From Actinoallomurus sp045806665 (GTDB lineage: Bacteria > Actinomycetota > Actinomycetes > Streptosporangiales > Streptosporangiaceae), in contig JBJMIW010000269.1 of assembly GCA_045806665.1 (NCBI GenBank), forward strand, positions 1 to 22,646: a stretch of 22,646 bases of DNA, written 5' to 3'. Under the pieces are notes generated by a model. The model saw only the letters and a list, made by a program, of their open reading frames with translations, was not told where the DNA came from and did not search any database. Position 1 is the stretch's first letter, and the number at the start of each line of letters is the position of its first letter. This document shows positions 15,810-22,646 of this stretch, piece after piece. The position numbers and the translations under genes were made by a program.

Positions 15810-16998
15810 CGCCAACCGTCACCGTTCTCGGGTTCGTCAGGATGTAGGCGTCATCCAGGGCGTTGCGGGCAAAGCGGTCGATGTCTTCCACAGTCACCCC
15901 AAGGCTGCCGAGCCGACGCGGGATGCTCAGCTTGTCGGCGAAGCTGCGCACCCAGTCGATTGCGGCCGCGGCCGCCTCGGCCGGCCGCATTCCGGGCGCG
16001 GCGACTCCCAGTACCTCGGCGATCTCGACGTAGCGTTCAGGGCGCGTCTCGGCGTTGAACGACATCACATACGGCAGCAGCATCGCGTTCAGCAGGCCAT
16101 GGGAGAGGTCCAAGGCGCCGCCGACCTGGTGCGAGATGGCATGTGTCGCGCCGAGGAACGCATTGGAGAAGGCCAGCCCCGCCTGCAGACTGGCCTGAGC
16201 CATTCCCTCTCGGGCCATCAGGTCGTCCGGTCGCTCAATGCTGTTCAGCAAGTGGTCCCGCACCGCCTCCACAGCGGCGAGCGCATGCAGGTCGCTCAGG
16301 AAGTTTCCGCCTTTGGAGACGTATGCCTCGATGGCATGGCTCAAGGCGTCAAAGCCCGTGTAGACCGTAAGCTCGGTGGACATCGTGGTGAGCAGCCGCG
16401 GGTCCGTTACTGAGATATTCGGCATGACACCGCGGGATGCAATGGTGGCCTTGCGCTTCCGGATCGTGTCGGTGATCACGCAGAACTGGGACACATCGGC
16501 CCCGGTTCCCGCGGTCGATGGCATCGCGACCAGGGGTGGTACCGGCCGGGAGACGCGTTCGATCCCGGAGTATTCCAGGATGTTGCCCCCATTGCCGCTC
16601 AGGATCGCGACAGCCTTCGCCGCGTCGATGCAACTGCCGCCGCCGATGGCCACCACGACATCGCAGCCTGACTCCAGGTAGCACTCGAACCCGGCCGCCA
16701 CCTCGTGGTCCTTGGGATTCGGCGTGATGCCGTGCCAGACCTGGCAATTGAGGCCGGCCTCCTCGAATGACGGCAGCGCGGCCTCTACCCAGCCCGCGGC
16801 CATGACACCGGCATCGCTGATCACAAATGGGCGGGTTCCGCCCAGGCGTCGCACCGCGCTGCCGACCTCGCCGAGCGTCCCGACCCCGAACACCACCTCG
16901 GGAACGAGGAACTTGCGGAGCCGGGAGCGGTTCACCGGCCGTGATGAAGGACGTGTCGCAGGGCCGCCGAGATAACTCTTCAGTGCTGCCGCCAGCAT
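15778..16998 (-). CDS. Iron-containing (group III) alcohol dehydrogenase
   Basis: A 406-residue Fe-ADH that would interconvert an alcohol and its aldehyde with NAD(P). FLVPEVVFGVGTL is the family opening. The nucleotide-binding motif is AIGGGSCIDAAKA (117-129), STAGTGADVSQFCVIT follows, and the metal ligands are Asp217 and His221 (GFDALSHAIEA), His286 (ATHAISHQVGGALD) and His300 (SHGLLNAMLLPYV). ATG 16998 is used because GAGGAG lies five bases upstream; longer frames start in sequence lacking homology. A promoter candidate lies at 17031-17060. It heads an operon with the sensor kinase and response regulator. Together with the FdhA-type gene this suggests alcohol, perhaps methanol, oxidation through formaldehyde; it is not close enough to NDMA-dependent methanol dehydrogenase for me to name the substrate. 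Confidence 0.9.
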   Translation of the reverse strand: MLAAALKSYLGGPATRPSSRPVNRSRLRKFLVPEVVFGVGTLGEVGSAVRRLGGTRPFVISDAGVMAAGWVEAALPSFEEAGLNCQVWHGITPNPKDHEVAAGFECYLESGCDVVVAIGGGSCIDAAKAVAILSGNGGNILEYSGIERVSRPVPPLVAMPSTAGTGADVSQFCVITDTIRKRKATIASRGVMPNISVTDPRLLTTMSTELTVYTGFDALSHAIEAYVSKGGNFLSDLHALAAVEAVRDHLLNSIERPDDLMAREGMAQASLQAGLAFSNAFLGATHAISHQVGGALDLSHGLLNAMLLPYVMSFNAETRPERYVEIAEVLGVAAPGMRPAEAAAAAIDWVRSFADKLSIPRRLGSLGVTVEDIDRFARNALDDAYILTNPRTVTVGDVKRICLAVL

Positions 16999-17030
16999 TC
17001 CGCTCCTCTGCCGTCCGCTACCTTGACGCG

Positions 17031-17060
17031 AGTATGCGCGTGTGCCAGACCGCACTTCAA
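17031..17060 (-). promoter_or_regulatory. Candidate promoter of the Fe-ADH operon
   Basis: On the minus strand TTGAAG (complement of 17055-17060) and CATACT (complement of 17031-17036) are 18 bases apart, placing a transcription start about 25 bases before the ATG at 16998. The match is moderate. Confidence 0.4.
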
Positions 17061-17139
17061 GACGCATGCCGGTGCTGCCCGAGCGTGACCTGCCGAATAG
17101 CTCATACGATCCACAGACGGAGTGCACCGAGCCTGTGGG

Positions 17140-17214
17140 TGCCGAATATTCGGCCACCCTATGCGACCTGGTCGTATTCGTGGAGGAGGCCGCCGAGCCG
17201 GTCTCGTCGGATCA
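17140..17214 (-). mobile_element. IS terminal fragment with transposase C-terminal tail
   Basis: On the minus strand, 17214-17159 reads LIRRDRLGGLLHEYDQVA and TAG, the same C-terminal tail as the IS remnant ending at 6248 (VIRRDRLGGLLHEYSQVA). Beyond the stop, GGCCGAATATTCGGCA (17140-17155) corresponds to the end of that IS (GGCCGAATTTTCGGCA). Upstream of the tail the frame meets TAG and no further transposase can be seen, so only the last part of an element remains. The orientation is opposite to that of the 5698-6267 copy. Confidence 0.8.
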
Positions 17215-17386
17215 GAGCCTAACTCGAAAATGGTGCTCAGCCGGGGCGCGGCAGCGGACCGCAACCAATGAGCTCGGTTGCGGTTGATCGGTGAAGATGA
17301 GTTGGGTTGGTCCTTGGTCAGGCGGCGGCCCCGTGAGAGGGGCAGTGGTCCGGGGAAGGAGCAGACTCGGGGACCGGTAGCCGCCG

Positions 17387-18340
17387 GTGGGTGAGCACTC
17401 GTTGAGCCAGGATCAGTTGAGTCCTTGTTACAGACCGTGCCCCACGTCCGACCACTATGACCAGCTTCTGAGGGATCACATCCTGCCGACGTTCGGTGCC
17501 GTGCCGGTGTCCGGCTTCACCCCGGCCGCTGTACGGGAGTGGCGCGGCACTCAAGTCAAGACAGGGCCGACCCAACGGGCGCACGCGTACGGTCTCCTGC
17601 GCACGATCATGAACACGGCCATTGCCGATGACGTGATCTCGGCGAATCCGTGTCGGGTGCGCGGCGCCAGCCAGTCCAAGCGCGCCAAGAAGATCCGCCC
17701 CGCGACGCTGGCCGAGCTGAAGTGCTCGTCACGGCGTTGCCCGCGCGGTACCGGCTGATCGCGCTGTTGCCGCGTGGTGCGCGCTGCGATTTGGTGAACT
17801 CGCCGAGCTGCGCCGGTCCGACGTCGACGTCAAGAACGGCGTCCTCCGTATACGGCGCGGCGTCACCCGCACGAAGAAGAACGGCCGCAAGGTCAAGGAA
17901 CCCAAGAGCGACGCCGGTAAGCGGGACGTGGCGATCCCGCCGCACCTGATGCCGCTCGTCAAGGCGCACCTAGGCGACCACGTCGCCGTCGGCAGGGATG
18001 CACTGCTGTTCCCGTCCGCCTCGGATCCGGCCGGGCACATGGCGCCGTCGACGCTCTATAGGGTGTTCTATCCCGTGCGTGAGGCGGCCGGGCGGGCGGA
18101 TCTGCGGTTCACGACCTGAGGCACATCGGCGCCGTACTGGCAGCGGCCACGGGCGCCACCCTTGCCGAACTGATGGCCCGCTTCGGCCACTCGACGGCCG
18201 GGGCCGCGCTGCGGTACCAGCATGCCACCGAGGACCGCGACAAGGCCATCGCCGAGGCCCTGTCGAAGTTGGCAAGCGGCACGGTGCTGCCGCGGCCTAA
18301 GGAGAAGACCACGGGGAAGCAAAAGGAGAGCGCGGCGTAA
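17387..18340 (+). pseudogene. Tyrosine recombinase (integrase) with three frameshifts
   Basis: Phage/AICE-type integrase reassembled from three frames. The core-binding domain reads HYDQLLRDHILPTFGAVPVS, then TPAAVREW and LLRTIMNTAIADDVISANPC. After a one-base loss near 17720 the frame continues VLVTALPARYRLIALL. After another near 17770 it reads AWCALRFGELAELRRSDVDV, which holds the catalytic Arg, and then KNGRKVKEPKSDAGKRDVAI. After a third near 18111 it reads HDLRHIGAVLAAATGATLAE, then RFGHSTAGAALRYQHA, which gives the HxxR, (H/W) and Tyr residues. Stop is TAA at 18338. All catalytic residues are recognisable, but the gene cannot yield one protein unless the indels are sequencing errors. 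The N-terminus before about 17440 is unclear and probably truncated. I found no tRNA or att site next to it. Confidence 0.88.
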
Positions 18341-18585
18341 ACGAAGTGCGGGCCACGCGCGGCAGCTCCCGGTCACCTACCGCCGGTAAATCGGTCCGGC
18401 CGAGAACCACCCGGACGACTGCATCATCTGCGGGCCTGAGCCCTGCTGTTCCCCGGTGCTCGGGCGTGCACCAGGCCGGGCCGGGCTGGCACGTGGGGCG
18501 CCCGAGGCGGTGAGCGTCGATGATCCGCTTCTACAACGCCCCGCCGTCGTGCCGACGGTGAACTTCACGGCGCGCTGGCTCTCGC

Positions 18586-18716
18586 GGGTCTGCCTGCTCG
18601 GCGCCGGGGTCCTGGCGAGGAGAGCGGTCGCCGAGCTGCGGGAGCGGGGCTACGTCTACACCGTCCCGCAGCGAGGCACCTTCATCGTTCCCCCGAAGGC
18701 GCGGCCCGCGCGGTGA
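18586..18716 (+). pseudogene. GntR-type winged-helix fragment
   Basis: The plus strand ends with RRAVAELRERGYVYTVPQRG and TFIVPPKARP, then TGA at 18714-18716. This is the recognition helix and wing of a short GntR regulator, ending as in KorSA-like repressors of actinomycete integrative elements. The preceding frame (18456-18585) lacks the expected first helices, so only the C-terminal half of the DNA-binding domain survives. Its place after the integrase pseudogene fits a decayed integrative element. Family call is good, element type is inferred. Confidence 0.6.
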
Positions 18717-18719
18717 GGG

Positions 18720-19121
18720 CTACTCGCCGATCTTCTTGGAGTACAGCGTGATCACCGTGTCCGGTGTGACGCGGCGGCCCGCCAGCGGGGTCTGCCGGAC
18801 GACGACCCAGTTCCGGTCCCAGATCAGCAGGCGACCCTGACCGGTCGCGTCCTCCTCGCGCAGGTTGTAGAGCCCAGCGGCCTGCATCGTGTCCTGCGCG
18901 AGCTGGTGGTTCTTCCCGACGACAGCAGGGATCTTCACCAGCTGCCCGTGCGCCTGCGTCGGCGTGGGTGCTGTCGAGACCTCCGGCGCCGCCGAGGCGG
19001 CGGGGGCCGTGACCGTTACCGTCGGCGCCGGCGGGGGAGCTGCCGGAGTTGAGGCCGCTTCGGTGCCGCACCCGGCGAGGGTGAGGGCGGCTGCGGCGGT
19101 GATGAGAGCGCGGATGCGCAT
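18720..19121 (-). CDS. PASTA-domain lipoprotein
   Basis: A 133-residue exported lipoprotein. The signal peptide MRIRALITAAAALTLAGCGT ends in a lipobox with Cys18. A Pro/Ala/Thr/Val-rich linker (about 22-60) follows, then one PASTA-like domain (about 62-131) with VKIPAVVGKNHQLAQDTMQA, GLYNL and VVRQTPLAGRRVTPDTVITL. PASTA domains bind peptidoglycan-type ligands when attached to Ser/Thr kinases or penicillin-binding proteins; small lipoproteins with one such domain are frequent in actinomycetes and have no settled role. It is a single gene between two mobile-element regions. ATG 19121 begins the signal peptide; a clear strong ribosome binding site is not seen beyond GGGGAA. Confidence 0.8.
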   Translation of the reverse strand: MRIRALITAAAALTLAGCGTEAASTPAAPPPAPTVTVTAPAASAAPEVSTAPTPTQAHGQLVKIPAVVGKNHQLAQDTMQAAGLYNLREEDATGQGRLLIWDRNWVVVRQTPLAGRRVTPDTVITLYSKKIGE

Positions 19122-19246
19122 GTGTTAGTTCCCCGTTCGTGGTTGGTTTCCTGGGATGAGACGCGCGTCGGGGTGGCGCGGATTCCCGGGTGACCCTTAC
19201 GTGGCTATCTGGCGACATCCGGCGAGGGCGCCTCGATGATTAGAAC

Positions 19247-20424
19247 CCTGTGCGGTGCCAGAACTCGTTCACGGCGCCTGACCTGGCCATCTATGCTCAG
19301 CGCTCGTGTTCCTACGCCTCCTGTACCTGCTGATGGTCCGGTTGTTCGGCTGGTTGACGCTGCTCACGCGTACCGATGCCTCCAAGGAGGTGGGGATTTT
19401 GGTGTTGCGGCATGAGGTCGCCGTCCTGCGTCGTCAGGTCGCCCGTCCGAGAGCGGACTGGGCCGACCGGGCACTGCTGGCCGCTCTCGCGCGGTTGCTG
19501 GCCCAAGCAGCCTCGGCTCCACCGGATCGTCACACCGGGCACCTTGCTGGCCTGGCATCGTCGGCTGGTCACCCAGCGCTGGACTTACCCGCACACGGTC
19601 GGGCGGCCGCCGATCCCTGATGAACAGCGGGATCTGGTGGTCCGGTTGGCCCGGGAGAATCCACGATGGGGGCACAGGCGCATCCGAGGTGAACTGCTCG
19701 GCCTCGGGCATCGCATCGGGGAAGGCACCATCCGCCGGATTCTCGCCGCGGCCGGTCTGGGTCCGGCGCCGCGCCGGGCATCGCCGACCTGGCGGCAATT
19801 CCTGACCTCTCAAGCGTCCGGTGTCTTGGCGTGTGACTTCGTGCACGTCGACACCGCGTTCCTCAAGCGGCTGTACGTCTTGTTCGTCATGGAGATCCAG
19901 ACGCGCCGCGTGCACATTTTGGGCGTCACCTCCAACCCGGCCGGTGCCTGGACCACCCAGCAGGCCCGGAACCTGCTGATGGACCTGGGCGAGTGCGCTG
20001 GCGGCTTCAGGTTCCTCATCCGGGACCGTGACGGCAAGTTCTCCCGCACCTTCGATGAGGTGTTCGCCGCCAGTGGCGTGCGGATCATCAAGACACCTGC
20101 CCGGTCGCCCCGGGCGAACGCGTTCGCGGAGCGATTCGTGGGAACGCTACGCCGAGAGTGCCTCGATCACCTGGTGATTTACGGTCAGCGGCACCTGCGA
20201 ACGGTCCTGGCCGAGTACGAACGCCACTTCAACCATCACCGCCCGCATCAAGGTCGTTCGCTCCGCCCGCCTTTGGACGATCCCAACGAGGTGATCGACA
20301 TGACCGCCCGGATCCACCGTCGAAGGACCGTCACCGGGCTGATCAGCGAGTACCGCAGAGCTGCCTGATCGCATCGCGAACGCCCAGCTCAGCATCAGCT
20401 TTCACCATTTTGGCACCGCACAGG
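19247..20424 (+). mobile_element. Insertion sequence with 14-bp terminal inverted repeats
   Basis: CCTGTGCGGTGCCA at 19247-19260 is exactly inverted at 20411-20424 and the 1178-bp interval holds one transposase gene. I see no clear target duplication at the borders. The right border abuts a truncated rhomboid-like gene. Confidence 0.85.
19306..20368 (+). pseudogene. IS transposase (integrase core), one frameshift
   Basis: Same family as the remnant at 1-575. From GTG 19306 the frame gives FLRLLYLLMVRLFGWLTLL and LVLRHEVAVLRRQVARPRAD to ARLL; then an extra G at 19501 shifts it, and the protein continues in the next frame: PKQPRLHRIVTPGTLLAWHR, RRLVTQRWTYP, NPRWGHRRIRGELLGLG, VLACDFVHVDTAFLKRLYVL, RFLIRDRDGKFSRTFDEVF, SPRANAFAERFVGTLRREC and FNHHRPHQG to TGA at 20368. 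The DDE residues are visible in ACDF, IRDRDGKF and NAFAERF. Family members are normally a single frame, so this copy is probably inactive, unless the extra base is an error or a programmed slip. Confidence 0.85.
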
Positions 20425-20430
20425 CCTGGG

Positions 20431-20888
20431 GACAGCTTCCGGGCCGTGGATCTGGGTGGCGTTCGCCGCGGCCGGGCTGTTCCCACTGGCCCACCGGTTC
20501 GGCAACCTGCGGGCGCTGCTGCTCGTCGCCGCCGCGCACGTCATCGGCACGCTGGTCAGCGAGGGCCTGCTGGCCTGGCTCGACCGGCGCGGAGCCGAGG
20601 TCCATGCGCTTCCTGGACGACGTCGGGCCGTCGTACATCATCATGTCGGCACTGCTGGCGACCGTGCTGTACGGCACCGCGCGCGCACCTGCCCGCGGGC
20701 TGTTCACGACGAGCCGCTGGTGCCGGCTGGGCGCGCTGGCCGGGCTGATCGTGCTCGCCCCGTACATCTTCGACGGCCTGAGCCACCTGGACGTCGCGGC
20801 GGTCGGTCACGTCGTCGCCCTGGTCACCGGCGCGGCCCTGGGTCTCCTCATGACCCGCCGGGGCGCTGAGCCTCCCACGTTGCGTTGA
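20431..20888 (+). pseudogene. Rhomboid-like membrane protein, truncated and frameshifted
   Basis: Directly after the IS border the plus strand reads PWIWVAFAAAGLFPLAHRFG, NLRALLLVAAAHVIGTLVSE and GLLAWLDRRGAEV (to about 20602). One extra base at 20603 shifts the frame, which continues MRFLDDVGPSYIIMSALLAT, VLYGTARAPARGLF, LGALAGLIVLAPYIFDGLSH and VGHVVALVTGAALGLLM to TGA 20888. The DVGPSY block, hydrophobic helices and HxxGxL-type positions match small actinobacterial rhomboid-like proteins; no catalytic Ser motif GxSG is seen, so protease activity is not claimed even for an intact version. The N-terminal third is missing and is not found left of the IS, suggesting a deletion during or after insertion. 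Confidence 0.7.
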
Positions 20889-21136
20889 GGCCGACCGCCG
20901 CCATGTGACCCCGAAGGGCTTCGGGAAACCGCACACCACCATCCCGTGGTCCTCGCCATGCGCAGGCCTCCACGGCCGGGGTCCGAACCCGTCTCCCGGA
21001 TCGGCCGTCGTGAACGCGGCTCAGTCTCACCTGATCGGCGCCATCGTCTGCGTGGCCGGTGGTTCGCAATCAGGCATGGCAGTGAGTTCCGTTGAGAAAC
21101 CCTCAGTGCCTACCAGCCCGTTGTGCAGTCGATGCC

Positions 21137-21601
21137 CTATTCTGGCAAATCATTGACCTTGAGCTTATCTCCCGTGTTGGAGATGAAGACGACCAGCAGC
21201 TTCGCCGGTTTCGTCCGGCTGACGTTTTCCGTGAGTAGGTGGTGGGCGCCCGGCTGCTCGACCCAGTTCTCGCCTTGGTGGTACGTACGCACTGGCTCGC
21301 CAGCGAGCTGGCTGCGCACAGTGCCCTCGAGCACGTAGGCGTAAACGAAAGCCGAGCCGTGCCGATGCGGCACTGCGCGTGCAGTGGGCGGGAAGTCTAC
21401 GATCGCCGAGGTGAACGTCTTGCCCTTGACATTCGGAAGCGCCTGTTCAAACAGAGGCGTTAGCGTCTCAGACGGTTGCTTCGAAACCGCGGCAGTAACT
21501 GGCGCCTTGCCAGTTGTACGCTCTGCTGCGGGGGCGCATGCGGTGGCCGCAGCCACCACGCCGGCAGCCAGAAAGCCACCGGCAAACTGTATTCCGATCA
21601 T
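21137..21601 (-). CDS. Secreted cupin-domain protein
   Basis: A 154-residue exported protein with a single cupin barrel. The N-terminus has a hydrophobic segment ending in ATACAP, a plausible lipobox (Cys22). The first cupin motif is VPHRHGSAFVYAYVLEGTV with metal-type His-His and the second is GENWVEQPGAHHLL. Similar small exported cupins are usually of unknown substrate; some are linked to quercetinase- or germin-like chemistry. ATG 21601 has AGGAG seven bases before it. The gene starts 14 bases after the MDR oxidoreductase stop and is probably co-transcribed with it. A role in dealing with reactive or quinone-type compounds is only a suggestion from the neighbour. Confidence 0.85.
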   Translation of the reverse strand: MIGIQFAGGFLAAGVVAAATACAPAAERTTGKAPVTAAVSKQPSETLTPLFEQALPNVKGKTFTSAIVDFPPTARAVPHRHGSAFVYAYVLEGTVRSQLAGEPVRTYHQGENWVEQPGAHHLLTENVSRTKPAKLLVVFISNTGDKLKVNDLPE

Positions 21602-21615
21602 GACGGCTCTCCTGC

Positions 21616-22536
21616 TCAGTCTTCCGTGACCCTGATGATCGTCTTGCCGGGGGTGCGCCGGTCGGGGGCGAACGCGGAGGGCGCGTCGGGGAGCGTCCGC
21701 ACGGCCCCGATGATCGGCTTGAGCCGTCCGTCCCGGAGCCGCTGGGCGAGGTCCGCGAGCCGGGCGCGATCGGGTTCGACGACGAAGAAGACAGCCCGCC
21801 CGCCCCTAGGCTGGACCTTGGGTGGCGTGGCGATGGTCACGAGCGTGCCGCCGGCGCGCACGAGCACAGTCGAGCGGTCGAGGATGTCGCCGCCGATCAC
21901 GTCGAACACCACGTCGACATCGCCGGCATCTTCCAGCTGATCGGCCTGCAGGTCCAGGAAGGCATCCACGCCGAGACCGAGTGCGGTGTCCCTGTCAGCG
22001 GCCCGCCCTGTGCCGATCACTCGGGCTCCCACCTCGCACGCGAGCTGCACCGCGATCGAACCGACACCGCCCGCGGCGCCGTGGATCAGGACGGTCTGGC
22101 CTGCCGCAAGGCGGCCGTGGTCGAACAGGCCCTGCCATGCGGTCAGCCCGGAGATCGGCAGCGCGGCGGCCACGGTGTGGTCGACGTCCGCCGGAAGTGG
22201 AGCGAGGTTGCGGGCCTCCACCGCCACGTACTCGGCCAGCGAGCCGTCGCGGGCCGGGTCGGTCATCCCGAACACCCGCTGGCCGACGGTCAGGCCGGTC
22301 GTTCCGTAGCCCAACTCGACGACGACCCCCGACACCTCATGCCCGAGCACACTCGGCGTCCGGTCGCGGCCCGCGCGATCGGACCACGTCGCCGGCCAGT
22401 CGAGCTCTCCGGGGGTGAACGCCGCAGCATGCACTCGCACGATGACGTCGTTCTCGGCGGCGTGGGGATACGGCACCTCCGCCAGGGAAAGCCCGGCCAG
22501 GCCGGCGGCGCGATCTCGGACGGTGAGGCCCTGCAT
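21616..22536 (-). CDS. Quinone oxidoreductase-like MDR protein
   Basis: A 306-residue medium-chain dehydrogenase/reductase of the NADPH:quinone oxidoreductase (zinc-independent) group. An N-terminal GroES-like domain (about 25-120) includes PSVLGHEVSGVV and VGQRVFGMTD. The cofactor domain has SGLTAWQGLFDHGRLAAGQT, the motif HGAAGGVGSIAVQLA (AAGGVG) and GARVIGTGRAAD, indicating NAD(P)H binding. It lacks the Cys-rich structural zinc loop and is shorter than alcohol dehydrogenases. ATG 22536 has GAGGAG six bases upstream. It is first of two genes with the cupin downstream. The true substrate, such as quinone or enone, is not determined. Confidence 0.9.
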   Translation of the reverse strand: MQGLTVRDRAAGLAGLSLAEVPYPHAAENDVIVRVHAAAFTPGELDWPATWSDRAGRDRTPSVLGHEVSGVVVELGYGTTGLTVGQRVFGMTDPARDGSLAEYVAVEARNLAPLPADVDHTVAAALPISGLTAWQGLFDHGRLAAGQTVLIHGAAGGVGSIAVQLACEVGARVIGTGRAADRDTALGLGVDAFLDLQADQLEDAGDVDVVFDVIGGDILDRSTVLVRAGGTLVTIATPPKVQPRGGRAVFFVVEPDRARLADLAQRLRDGRLKPIIGAVRTLPDAPSAFAPDRRTPGKTIIRVTED

Positions 22537-22646
22537 GACGGCTCCTCGAGCGGTGACACCTCGACAGGGCGGAACGTACCCCGTTGCACCGAGGGTTACG
22601 AGTGCTCACCACCATGCTGCCGGGCTGCTGTCGGCCGACTTCGTGG

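Noticed and set aside
22603..22646. Possible start of a divergent plus-strand gene at the window end
   Set aside because: Too short to judge; no ribosome binding site or family motif can be seen.
1..22646. CRISPR arrays, tRNA and rRNA genes
   Set aside because: No regularly spaced repeats, no tRNA-like T-arm/acceptor pattern and no rRNA sequence noticed on reading either strand; a tRNAscan and CRISPR finder run would settle it.

Overview
The window is high-GC DNA with actinomycete-style genes: GTG starts, GGAGG-type ribosome binding sites, lipoproteins with a Cys lipobox, a PASTA lipoprotein, ROK regulators, and remnants resembling actinomycete integrative elements. The phylum (Actinomycetota) is a confident inference; I do not assign a genus.

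Layout. (1) 1-575, minus: frameshifted, truncated integrase-type IS transposase, followed by an unassigned hairpin-rich stretch (576-1191). (2) 1192-5571, minus: two-gene glycosidase operon, a GH20 beta-N-acetylhexosaminidase followed by a GH2 exo-beta-D-glucosaminidase-like enzyme, both with signal peptides, closed by a perfect 15-bp hairpin. (3) 5698-6460: decayed IS transposase plus a DUF2637-like membrane-protein fragment. (4) 6462-10461, minus: four overlapping genes for a CUT2 (XylFGH/RbsB-like) sugar ABC transporter and a ROK sugar kinase. A ROK-family repressor (10524-11747) is divergently transcribed. (5) 12198-17060, minus: iron-containing alcohol dehydrogenase, histidine kinase and LuxR-type response regulator in one overlapping operon, then a glutathione-independent formaldehyde dehydrogenase gene broken by two in-frame stop codons. 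(6) 17140-18716: an IS end fragment, a tyrosine integrase pseudogene with three frameshifts, and a GntR winged-helix fragment. (7) 18720-20888: a PASTA lipoprotein, an IS with 14-bp terminal inverted repeats and a frameshifted transposase, and a rhomboid-like gene truncated at the IS border. (8) 21137-22536, minus: quinone oxidoreductase-like MDR gene followed by a secreted cupin gene.

How the genes fit together. The main biological signal is a likely amino-sugar oligosaccharide utilisation system. Secreted GH20 and GH2 enzymes would release GlcNAc or GlcN, the CUT2 transporter would import a monosaccharide, the ROK kinase would phosphorylate it, and the divergent ROK repressor would sense it. 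The link is direct in the sequence. A 19-bp imperfect palindrome precedes the glycosidase operon and a second copy, identical at 14 of 19 positions, lies between the -35 and -10 of the transporter operon. Both sit about 80-100 bp upstream of the first start codon. The two operons are now separated by IS and integrative-element debris, yet the operators still tie them together. The second functional block (Fe-ADH, two-component system, FdhA) looks like an alcohol/C1 oxidation module whose formaldehyde step appears to be lost.

Gene damage is concentrated in mobile-element genes and their neighbours, while the metabolic operons are open. This favours real decay over sequencing error, although single-base indels should be checked against reads.
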